Below are positions 19,412 to 26,652 of a stretch of 64,000 nt of DNA, piece by piece (position 1 is the stretch's first letter; every line of letters starts with the position of its first letter). Location: NCBI GenBank assembly GCA_964556255.1, contig CAZKVQ010000001.1, forward strand, positions 1 through 64,000, written 5' to 3'. The translations under genes were made by a program, and so were the position numbers. The notes under the pieces were generated by a model. It ran no database searches and was not told the origin of the DNA. It saw only the letters and a program-made list of their open reading frames with translations. This DNA is from JACJWR01 sp964556255. GTDB lineage: Bacteria; Actinomycetota; Actinomycetes; S36-B12; UBA10799.

Positions 19412-20020
19412 ATGGGGACAGCGCAACGGGGACCGACTACTCGACGTCATCGCACCAAGAGCGTTGACGTCTCTTCGGCGCTCTTGGTGGCGGCGGAGGA
19501 AATCCTGGCCACGGCTGGTGTGGATGGACTGACCATTCGGGCGGTCGCTTCTCGGGCGGGTGTGGCCCCCATGGGCGTCTACTCCCGGTTCTCGAACAAG
19601 GACGGTTTGATCGACGCCCTTTTCGCTCGGGGTTTCCAGCAGCTGCTCGACGCAATGACAGCTGTTCCGGCCACCGGCAGCGTGGCCCGGCTGCGGGCCG
19701 CGGGCGACGCCTACCGCGATTTCGCGCTCGCCCACCCACACGTGTACCGACTCATGTTCTCCGGCTTCCCCGGCGACGGGCCGTCAGCCGAGTCCGAGGC
19801 GATAGCCGCCGCCACCTTTGACCGATTGGTTATGCACGTATCGGAGTGCATGGCGACGGGCGACATCGCCGAGGGCGATCCCGTGATGATGGCGCAGATG
19901 ATCTGGAACGGCGTGCACGGCGCCGTCAGCCTGGAACTGGCAGGAGTCGGATTCACCGAGGACCCCAACGCCACCTTCCAGGCCATGAACATAGCCATGG
20001 TGCGTGGCCTGGCACCGTGA
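19412..20020 (+). CDS. TetR family repressor with WHG-type C-terminal domain
   Basis: 202 residues. The N-terminal helix-turn-helix region (about 15-65: LLVAAEEILATAGVDGLTIRAVASRAGVAPMGVYSRFSNKDGLIDAL) is a standard TetR DNA-binding domain. The C-terminal part contains FALAHPHVYRLMFSG and MIWNGVHGAVSLELAG, the TetR_C_33/WHG arrangement. It diverges from the DHA2 pump, and the operator-like dyads between them suggest it represses the pump and itself until a pump substrate binds. The start ATG 19412 lies nine bases after a TATGCT -10 box, so the leader is very short. Confidence 0.92.
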   Translation: MGTAQRGPTTRRHRTKSVDVSSALLVAAEEILATAGVDGLTIRAVASRAGVAPMGVYSRFSNKDGLIDALFARGFQQLLDAMTAVPATGSVARLRAAGDAYRDFALAHPHVYRLMFSGFPGDGPSAESEAIAAATFDRLVMHVSECMATGDIAEGDPVMMAQMIWNGVHGAVSLELAGVGFTEDPNATFQAMNIAMVRGLAP

Positions 20021-20057
20021 TCGCGCCACCGACTGGAGGGGCCGGGGCAGGGAAGGG

Positions 20058-21401
20058 TCAGCCCGGGCGCGACGCCGCGACGAGGTTGGATCGCCAGTAG
20101 CTATCCAGCGTCGAGTGGACTACTCCGACGCTCGGGTTGGAGGCCTGGACGAACTCCCCATTGCCGATGTAGAGACCCACGTGCTCCGAGACCGCGTAGA
20201 AGTACAGCAGGTCGCCTGGCTGCAGATCGTTTAGGTCCACGTGCTTGGTCTGGTCGTACTGCGAGCCGGAGTAGTGATCCAGATTCACGCCGGCCTGGCG
20301 CCAGGCCATCATCGTCAGACCTGAGCAGTCGAAGCTGTCGGGCCCTTCGGCTCCCCAGACGTACGCTTTGCCGACTTGGGACAGGGCGTAACTGATGACG
20401 GAGTCGATGCCGCCGTTACCCAGGACGGGTGCACTCGGGGTTGGAAGCGAACTGTCGCCTGAGGTCGGACCGTTGTTGTTGCCGGCATCGCTCGGTGCAC
20501 CGGAATCTGCCGCTGGTGGCTGCGGGTCACCGGCCGGTGCCGCGTCACCCTCGGTCGAAGACGACCCGGAGTCTGCCTGCGCCTGAACGTCCGCCTGTGC
20601 CTTGGCCTGCGCTTCGGCCTGCGCCTGCGCTTGAGCCGCCGCCGCTCGTTGCTGCTCGGCCTCCGCTGCGCGCTGGGCCGCAGCGGCCTCGGCGGCACGA
20701 CGGGCTGCCAGCTCGGCCGCCGCTTGCCGCGCTGCCGCGAGTTGGGCCTGCCTCTTGGCCTCTTCGATGGCCGCAATGCGGGCTCGCTCCTCCTCTTTGA
20801 GGCGGGCCAGGATGCTCTGCGCTTCGGCCAATCGATCGGTAGCGGCCTGCTCCTGCTCCGCCAACTCGTTCGCCGTTGCCGCGAGTTGGTCCTGCTGGGC
20901 CCGTACCTTCTCTTCCGCCGCCTTCAGCGACAGCGCGGCGGCACGAGCATCCTGAACAGCGTTGTTCTGCGAGGACGACGCCGTCGACAATTGGTCGAGG
21001 TTCGCCAAAACCTGCTCGGGATCATCGAGCGTGAAGGTGAGTAACGCGCCTTCCATTCCTCCGTTGACGTACAACTGACGCACCAGGCGGGTCAATTCCT
21101 CTCGCTGCGCTGTCAGTCGCTTCTTCGCTGCTGCGACCTCCGCCTCGGCCTTGGCGAGTGCGGCTTTTCCCTTCTCCAGCGCGATCCGTGCACCATTGGC
21201 ATGCTCGGCGGCGCCGGCCGCTCTGTTCTCCAGGTCGGAGACCTGCGCGGCCACCCGATCGATATCGGTCTGATCGGCGGCGGCGGGCGTGAGGGCGAAG
21301 CCTCCGGCAACCACGCTCAGCGCAATGGCAGAGGTTGCTATGGCTCGTGTCGTGCGGGTGCGCCGCACCCTCAAGAGGACGCCATGGGGTTGCGAGGACA
21401 T
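20058..21401 (-). CDS. Secreted NlpC/P60 peptidoglycan endopeptidase (RipA/RipC-like)
   Basis: 447 residues. A basic N-terminus and hydrophobic stretch ending ALTPAAA form a signal peptide (cleavage near 43). A long coiled coil follows (about 45-280, with an alanine/glutamine-rich end), then a flexible proline/serine linker (280-325) and the NlpC/P60 domain (about 330-447) with the catalytic cysteine in DSFDCSGL (near 356) and histidine in SEHVGLYIG (near 406). Enzymes with this layout cut the peptide stems of peptidoglycan during cell separation and are held inactive by the coiled coil. AGGAG precedes the start, and a ~200-bp untranslated stretch with inverted repeats lies upstream. Confidence 0.92.
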   Translation of the reverse strand: MSSQPHGVLLRVRRTRTTRAIATSAIALSVVAGGFALTPAAADQTDIDRVAAQVSDLENRAAGAAEHANGARIALEKGKAALAKAEAEVAAAKKRLTAQREELTRLVRQLYVNGGMEGALLTFTLDDPEQVLANLDQLSTASSSQNNAVQDARAAALSLKAAEEKVRAQQDQLAATANELAEQEQAATDRLAEAQSILARLKEEERARIAAIEEAKRQAQLAAARQAAAELAARRAAEAAAAQRAAEAEQQRAAAAQAQAQAEAQAKAQADVQAQADSGSSSTEGDAAPAGDPQPPAADSGAPSDAGNNNGPTSGDSSLPTPSAPVLGNGGIDSVISYALSQVGKAYVWGAEGPDSFDCSGLTMMAWRQAGVNLDHYSGSQYDQTKHVDLNDLQPGDLLYFYAVSEHVGLYIGNGEFVQASNPSVGVVHSTLDSYWRSNLVAASRPG

Positions 21402-21525
21402 GGATATGAACTCCTAGTCGACGGCGGACAGCGTCCGGCTACCGGACCTGCGGCGATGCTCCTGGTGGTGTAGTTCCCACGGGCACCGCATGGTTTCGCT
21501 CGCGTTACCGACATTAGCGGCCGCA

Positions 21526-21545
21526 GAATTACATGCGTGTAATTC
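21526..21545. promoter_or_regulatory. 20-bp interrupted palindrome upstream of the NlpC/P60 gene
   Basis: GAATTACA and TGTAATTC are perfect 8-bp arms around TGCG. It lies about 125 bases before the peptidase start and 60 bases after the YhgE-like gene stop. It could be an operator or part of a terminator; the lack of a T-run argues for an operator. The remainder of the 21402-21605 gap holds further hairpin-forming sequence, including GTCCGG-TAG-CCGGAC on the minus strand (about 21435-21450). Confidence 0.45.
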
Positions 21546-21605
21546 AAGGCATCTTTACACAGCGTGTCGCAACCGGCGACGAGTCGAACTTTCTGCAGTG
21601 GCGCG

Positions 21606-23444
21606 TTACGACGCTACCGGCTGAAGCCCCGGATTGAGGTCGGCCCCGACGACGCCACGCCGACGTTGGGCGATCACCACCGTGAGAGCCCAGGCAACGA
21701 CAGTGACGATGATCAGGATCCCGGCGTCGATGAGCAGGTGACTGGCTAGTGGGCCGCCGGCTATCGAGCGACGGACCCCGTCGGCCGCGTACGTCATCGG
21801 CATAAACGGCGAGAGCGTCGAATAGATCCCGCTCAGCGCCTGCCGGGGCAATGCTCCGGCGCTCGCACTTAGTTGCAGGAGTATCAGCAGGCCGCCGAGG
21901 AAGAGTCCGAGATTGCCCAACCACGCGCGTAGGAACTGCATCAGGGCCACGGCGCACAGCGCCGTGAGCACCAGCATGCCCGCGAACGGTAGCCAGGCGG
22001 CCACATGCAGACCCATGACCACCAGAACCACCACCATCACCACCAGCTGCGCTGCCGCCAAGACCAGCAAGAAGGTCGAGGACGCGATGACCTGCCGGAT
22101 GCCCGAAGCCCCCGCCAGTCGCAAACGCGGGTAGAGGGCGGGCACGAAGAGCAGCACCAGCAGCGCGCCCAGCATCAAGGCCGCGGGCACGAACTCTGAA
22201 GTGATACCGTCCCCGATGGCCGCCACCTGATTGTTGCGAACGATTCCGGTGTTCACGGGTGATGCCAACGTTGCCAGCACAGCGTCCTTCTTGGCCTTCA
22301 GCGCAGGCGGCACGCTATCCGCGAACTGCTTGAGTGCGTCATTGACGTTGTTCGCACTGTCCACGGCGGCCGCTGTCGCTTTCGTGGCCTCCGCGCCCGC
22401 ATCGATAGCTGTCTGCACCGCCGAACTCGCGGTGTTCGCGGCGGTGTTGGTCTGAGCAGCAGTCTGGGCGGCGTCGTCTGCGTTCCGACTCGTCTGCTGC
22501 GTCTGCGACGTCACTTGATCCGAGGTCTGGGCAAGCGCCCCCGCGGGAGTGGTCACTCCGTTCTGCAGCTGGGTGATGATCGTGCCGACCTGGGCCGCGA
22601 AGTCCAGTTGCCCGGCAGAGGTCAACTGCTGCTGCAGATTCTTCAGAGATGCGTTCACCTGGGTCGCGCCGGCGGTGATGGCATCCGACTCCCCCGGCAG
22701 CGACGAGGCCGATGTCTGGGCGGTCTGGGCGGCCGACGACGTCGTCGACGCCTTCTCAGCCGTCGAATTCGTGGAGGACGCGACCCCTGTCACCTGGTCG
22801 GCCGCCGCCTTGGCCGCGGTCGCTGCTTTCGTGTCGGCGGCTTTCGCGGCGTTGACGGCCTTGACCAAATCGGCCGCTGCTGCAGAGTTCTGCTTGCTGG
22901 CCGCATCACCCAGTCCCAGGGCCTCGTAGATGCCGTCGATGTAGCCTTTCTGGACCTGCTGCTCGGCCTGACTGTCCACGGAGGCTATTGCCTGGGCGGC
23001 AACTGCGGGGGTGAGGACCGAGACGGCGTCATTCGTCTGCAACGAGAGCGACGCCGACCTCGGCTCTCCGCTGTTGATGCTCGACACGGACTCGGAATAG
23101 TCCGAGGGGATGTAGAGGGCGACGTAGTAGGCGCCACTTTCCAGGCCGGACTCGGCGGTCTGACGATCGACCCGTTGCCAATCCAGCGACCCGGAGGCGA
23201 GCAGTGCCTTCGACAGGTTGTCGCCGGCGGAGACCGTCTTGGTCCCGACCTGCGCAGGCTGGTCCTCATTGACCAATGCGGCCGCCATGTGCGGGGCGCG
23301 GGCAGGAGGGTTCCAGTTCGACCACAGCACCGTTCCGGCCACCGCCAGCGGGGTGACGATGAAGGCGACGAGCACCGAGATCGCCAATGGGGAACTGAGG
23401 AACCGACGGAACTGACCGCCGAAAGGCCACAGAAGTGAGCTCAT
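21606..23444 (-). CDS. YhgE/Pip-type membrane protein (ABC-2-like)
   Basis: About 612 residues from ATG 23444, which overlaps the stop of the upstream gene (ATGA) and has GGAGGG before it. One TM helix (about 20-40) is followed by a large extracytoplasmic region (45-430) with the YhgE/Pip N-terminal pattern (ALVNEDQPA near 55, GAYYVALYIPSDYS near 105). Next come long alanine/threonine-rich segments predicted to be helical or coiled, then five to six TM helices (430-600). Relatives include the phage infection protein Pip, YhgE, and type VII secretion-associated EsaA; the biochemical role is unclear. The coupled gene encodes a degenerate ABC-ATPase-like protein, so the pair resembles an ABC exporter without a working motor. 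Confidence 0.85.
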   Translation of the reverse strand: MSSLLWPFGGQFRRFLSSPLAISVLVAFIVTPLAVAGTVLWSNWNPPARAPHMAAALVNEDQPAQVGTKTVSAGDNLSKALLASGSLDWQRVDRQTAESGLESGAYYVALYIPSDYSESVSSINSGEPRSASLSLQTNDAVSVLTPAVAAQAIASVDSQAEQQVQKGYIDGIYEALGLGDAASKQNSAAAADLVKAVNAAKAADTKAATAAKAAADQVTGVASSTNSTAEKASTTSSAAQTAQTSASSLPGESDAITAGATQVNASLKNLQQQLTSAGQLDFAAQVGTIITQLQNGVTTPAGALAQTSDQVTSQTQQTSRNADDAAQTAAQTNTAANTASSAVQTAIDAGAEATKATAAAVDSANNVNDALKQFADSVPPALKAKKDAVLATLASPVNTGIVRNNQVAAIGDGITSEFVPAALMLGALLVLLFVPALYPRLRLAGASGIRQVIASSTFLLVLAAAQLVVMVVVLVVMGLHVAAWLPFAGMLVLTALCAVALMQFLRAWLGNLGLFLGGLLILLQLSASAGALPRQALSGIYSTLSPFMPMTYAADGVRRSIAGGPLASHLLIDAGILIIVTVVAWALTVVIAQRRRGVVGADLNPGLQPVAS

Positions 23445-24037
23445 GATGATTCCCTCCAGAGGTCGAGCACCATCGATGCTCGTGGATCGGCCTCGGTGCA
23501 CCCGACCACCACAGCGATACCTGTCCCGGCCAGCGACATGACCAGATTCCACAACAGTTGCCTGTCCGGCGCCGGCAGTCCGGCGTCCAATTCCGGCAAC
23601 ACGACGACGCCGACCTGCGACACCAACGCCATCGCCAACCCGAGTCGCACCCGCTCGGACCGATCGAGTTCGGCCACCCGACGATCCGCCTCCTCGAGGA
23701 GTCCGACTTGGTGCAGTCGCGCATTCACACCCTCTTTCGTGCGCAGTTCACTGCCACCTGCGGCCGCCTCCGCCATGGCGTCGGACAACCGCTGGTCGGG
23801 CGAAGGACTGCCGGATTCGGGGATCCACCCCACCCCGGGAGGTCGCGTCGTTTCCGTTACACCTTCGTCCGGTGTGATCGCCCCACCGATGGCGAGGACG
23901 GCACGAGTAGCGGCTGCGGAAGCCGCTGAGACGACCGCGAGTACCTGACCAGGGCGTAAGGAGAAGGACAGGTTCCTTGTGAGCCACCCGGTGGGGCCCA
24001 AGACCCCGACGTCGGCAACGACCAATGCATCGTCCAT
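23441..24037 (-). CDS. Degenerate ABC-ATPase-like protein lacking Walker A
   Basis: 198 residues that align along their length with an ABC nucleotide-binding domain, but key residues are gone. At the Walker A position (about 34-46) it reads VVSAASAAATRAVL, with no P-loop glycines or lysine. The signature LSGGQ is LDRSE, followed by the usual RVRLGLAMALV helix. Walker B reads VGVVVLPELDAGLPAPDR instead of LLLDEPTAGLDP, and the switch histidine region is VVVGCTEAD. ATP binding and hydrolysis are therefore unlikely. The frame is intact and coupled (ATGA) to the YhgE/Pip gene, so this is probably a functional structural or regulatory subunit rather than a decaying gene. Confidence 0.75.
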   Translation of the reverse strand: MDDALVVADVGVLGPTGWLTRNLSFSLRPGQVLAVVSAASAAATRAVLAIGGAITPDEGVTETTRPPGVGWIPESGSPSPDQRLSDAMAEAAAGGSELRTKEGVNARLHQVGLLEEADRRVAELDRSERVRLGLAMALVSQVGVVVLPELDAGLPAPDRQLLWNLVMSLAGTGIAVVVGCTEADPRASMVLDLWRESS

Positions 24038-24123
24038 AGGCCCATCATGGACTCTCCGGAGGACGGCTAGCCCACAATCCAGTGAACATCACCGGGCTGC
24101 GGCCGGCGCTGCACCCGCCGAGC

Positions 24124-24163
24124 GCATAGCCGTTCAGCCAGGAGCAGAGCCGTTCAGTCAGGA
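24124..24163. repeat. Two tandem 20-bp copies spanning the rpiA stop codon
   Basis: GCATAGCCGTTCAGCCAGGA (24124-24143) is followed directly by GCAGAGCCGTTCAGTCAGGA (24144-24163), differing at two positions. The second copy contains the rpiA stop codon (24158-24160). It looks like a small duplication of the 3' end of the gene. No other copies were seen nearby. Confidence 0.7.
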
Positions 24164-24853
24164 CAGGACCTCCAGGTCGAGCCCGGTGAACAGACCGGTT
24201 CCGACGATTCCGGGTGTGTCATTCAACAACGAGTTCAATTCCCCGACCCCGATCTGCCCGTCCAGGGCCAGGTCCATGACCACCGTTCCCTGTTCGGTGA
24301 CAACACCGCCATCCTTACCGCCGGCCGGTCGCACCTCCGGGGTCGCACCGAGGGACTCAGTCAGCAGGTTTCGCACGAGGTTCACCGCCTCCGGGATGAC
24401 AGCGAGAGGCAACTTGTGGTTCGTTCCCAGCCGGTCCACGAACTTGCTGCTATCGACCAGGATGAATCTACGGGGCGAAGCTACGAAGACGAGCTTCGCC
24501 CGAACGAACGCACCACCGCGACCTTTGATGAGGTTATGGTCCGGGTCCACCTCGTCGGCACCGTCGAAGCACCAGTCCGGGCGGGCATTGACCAGCGTGG
24601 TGACGTCCAGACCGAGTTGGGTGCAGTAGGACTCGATCTCCAGCGAGGTTGGCACGCACCGAATCCGCAGTCCCTCCCGCTGAACCCGGGTTCGCAACGC
24701 GAGCAGGGCGAGGAAACTCGTCGATCCGGAGCCGATCCCGATCACGTCGCCGTCGGAGGCCCGCGACGCCAACTGCCCAGCCACCGCCTCCTTGGCTTCC
24801 CGATTGTCTATCTCCGACGGCCACCTCGGATCGCCCAGCCCAGCCCACCGCAT
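24158..24853 (-). CDS. rpiA: Ribose-5-phosphate isomerase A
   Basis: 231 residues, the normal RpiA length. The phosphate-binding GIGSGSTS (about 40-46), the DGADEVDP active-site motif (near 97-104) and the KGRGGAF lysine/glycine loop (near 109-115) are all present, followed by NHKLPLAVIPEA and a C-terminal GTGLF segment. The enzyme interconverts ribose-5-phosphate and ribulose-5-phosphate in the cytoplasmic pentose phosphate pathway. The ATG at 24853 has a purine-rich AGAAGGG upstream. It stands alone, divergent from a lipoprotein gene. Confidence 0.95.
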   Translation of the reverse strand: MRWAGLGDPRWPSEIDNREAKEAVAGQLASRASDGDVIGIGSGSTSFLALLALRTRVQREGLRIRCVPTSLEIESYCTQLGLDVTTLVNARPDWCFDGADEVDPDHNLIKGRGGAFVRAKLVFVASPRRFILVDSSKFVDRLGTNHKLPLAVIPEAVNLVRNLLTESLGATPEVRPAGGKDGGVVTEQGTVVMDLALDGQIGVGELNSLLNDTPGIVGTGLFTGLDLEVLS

Positions 24854-24934
24854 GTCTCGCGCCCTTCTGCTCGTTCGTCCTCCGGTCGTGACGCTAGTGC
24901 ACCGCCGCCGTGAAAGGCGGCTTACTCTTGCGCC

Positions 24935-25981
24935 ATGGCCCTTCGAACCGGCACCCGAGACACCCCCCGACGAATCCTCGGTGCCGCAGCCCTCGCTCTG
25001 GCCGCGCTGCTCGTCGCCGCCTGCGGATCCACGGAGGCCTCCATCACCATCGGTTCCGGATCACCGACACCGGCGCCTGGCGTGATCGTCGGACAGATCT
25101 CGTCGGCAATGGTGCTCGCCAACAAGCCATCGCCCGAGCTGGTCAAACTGGCCGGGATCACGCCCGAGACGGCCGAGTCGGGCGTGGTCGCGGCCTCCAA
25201 GCTTCCGTGGAAGCTGGTCAAAGCAGGCGGCGTCACGCAGGCGGTGGCCTGCACGGGCAGCGGCGGCCCGACCGTCGTCTACCTCAACGGACTTTTGGTG
25301 CCCGGATCGTGGACATGGCCGCTCGCCGCACAGGAACAGGCGAAGACCTCGCGGGTGTGCCTCTTCGACCGACCCGGGACCGGGATGTCGCCGCCCCGTC
25401 CCAGTTCGGCCGCCAACGGCCCGGTGGCGAACGCGAACGAGATGACCGCCATGCTCACAGCCCTGGGCGAACCTGGGCCATATCTACTCGTCGGCTGGTC
25501 CTACGGCGGGCTCGTCGCTCGAACGGCCGCGGCCCAGCGCCCAGATCAGACGGCCGCGGTGGTGCTGGTGGACAGTGTCCTGCCGGATCAGTACCGCACG
25601 TTCGACACCCGGGGATGGACCGAGGCCGACATGCCGCTGGACATGGCCGGCGGCGAGAAGGCCGTCCAGGCCGGTGCCCAACTCACCCCTAAGCCGGTCG
25701 TGGTGCTGCAAGCCGGCGTGGAGAGATCGACCTCGACCGGGCTGCCCGGATCCGGCGGCGGCGCCATCTGGACCTCGGGACAGCGGGCCGCGACCGAGCT
25801 TTCGGCCAACTCCGTCTACGGCATCGTCACTGCGTCTGAACATCAGATACCGATCCAGGCTCCGCAGGCGGTGGTGGCGGGCACGAACGCCGCGTTGACC
25901 TCCATCAAGGCTGGCAACGCGACCATGCCCCAGTGCCCGCCGACCTTCGCCGCCGCCGGCATAGCGTGTCAGCCGAAGTAG
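24935..25981 (+). CDS. Alpha/beta-hydrolase lipoprotein
   Basis: 348 residues. The signal peptide ends in the lipobox LVAAC (cysteine near 30), so the protein should be lipid-anchored on the outer face of the membrane. After a serine/proline linker, the alpha/beta-hydrolase fold is visible: VVYLNGLLVPG, CLFDRPGTG, the nucleophile elbow GWSYGG, VVLVDSV, and a late histidine in ASEHQIPIQ. The triad is therefore complete by motif. The substrate is unknown. ATG 24935 has TACTCT six bases upstream, consistent with a leaderless transcript. The next gene starts inside its 3' end. Confidence 0.85.
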   Translation: MALRTGTRDTPRRILGAAALALAALLVAACGSTEASITIGSGSPTPAPGVIVGQISSAMVLANKPSPELVKLAGITPETAESGVVAASKLPWKLVKAGGVTQAVACTGSGGPTVVYLNGLLVPGSWTWPLAAQEQAKTSRVCLFDRPGTGMSPPRPSSAANGPVANANEMTAMLTALGEPGPYLLVGWSYGGLVARTAAAQRPDQTAAVVLVDSVLPDQYRTFDTRGWTEADMPLDMAGGEKAVQAGAQLTPKPVVVLQAGVERSTSTGLPGSGGGAIWTSGQRAATELSANSVYGIVTASEHQIPIQAPQAVVAGTNAALTSIKAGNATMPQCPPTFAAAGIACQPK

Positions 25982-26652
25982 CCATCGACACGATCGCGCA
26001 GCTGGGCATCGGCGCAACCCGCGTCGTGGTCATGGCCCGAGGGGAACGGGACCGTTCGGCAGCGGTCGAACTCGCACTGGCCTCGTTGCTGCCGGCCCTC
26101 GGGTACGAGCCAACGTGGGCGGTTCGGCACGACTCACGCGGACGGCCGTTCCTTGTAGCCGCGCCACGGCAACCCGTGCCGGCAATCTCCATCAGCCACA
26201 GCGGGGGTGTCACCGCGGTGGCGGTGGGACCTCCGGGACCCTTGGGTGTGGACATCGAACAGGTGCGTACGATGCCGGCCTTAACGGCTATCGCCCACCG
26301 TCGCTTCACTTCCGGCGAGCAGTCGATGCTGCGGCAGGCGACCGACCCGACCCGCGCATTCCTGCGGATCTGGACGGCCAAGGAGGCCGTGGCGAAGTCC
26401 GTCGGCCAGGGACTCCGCGCAGCCCTCGCCGTCCGGACCCAGGCCACCACTCAGGACTCCCCTCGGATTCTGAGCCACCCCGGCCGCCGCGTCACCAACT
26501 GGCAGGTCCAACTGGACCCGCACAGTCCGCACGCGGACCGTCAGGTCATCGGTGCAATCGCTGTTCCCTCACTATCAACGGGAGTCCGACGAGGCCGTCC
26601 CCAAGGAGGAGCGGCCAGCCTCCAACCGGGCCACCGGGACGCGGAACGGTGA
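25966..26652 (+). CDS. 4'-phosphopantetheinyl transferase superfamily protein
   Basis: About 228 residues from GTG 25966, which overlaps the previous gene by 16 bp; the alternative ATG 25933 overlaps more. The superfamily motifs are clear: GVDIEQVR (magnesium-binding aspartate) and WTAKEAVAKSVGQGL (glutamate and lysine of the WxxKEA motif), preceded by ISISHSGG. The enzyme would load the phosphopantetheine arm of CoA onto a carrier protein; the length fits the Sfp-type. No polyketide or peptide synthetase is nearby, so the partner is elsewhere. The last ~26 residues run into the 3' end of the convergent ppdK gene (78-bp tail-to-tail overlap). Confidence 0.83.
   Translation: MSAEVAIDTIAQLGIGATRVVVMARGERDRSAAVELALASLLPALGYEPTWAVRHDSRGRPFLVAAPRQPVPAISISHSGGVTAVAVGPPGPLGVDIEQVRTMPALTAIAHRRFTSGEQSMLRQATDPTRAFLRIWTAKEAVAKSVGQGLRAALAVRTQATTQDSPRILSHPGRRVTNWQVQLDPHSPHADRQVIGAIAVPSLSTGVRRGRPQGGAASLQPGHRDAER

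Noticed and set aside
21402..21605. c-di-AMP (ydaO) riboswitch before the NlpC/P60 gene
   Set aside because: The gene type fits, but I could not find the conserved GCUAAC-type and GGGGUGAAU-type elements; recorded only as an unexplained structured leader.
22515..23438. Plus-strand frame opposite the YhgE/Pip gene
   Set aside because: Arginine/glycine-rich shadow; the minus strand has family motifs and coupling to its neighbour.
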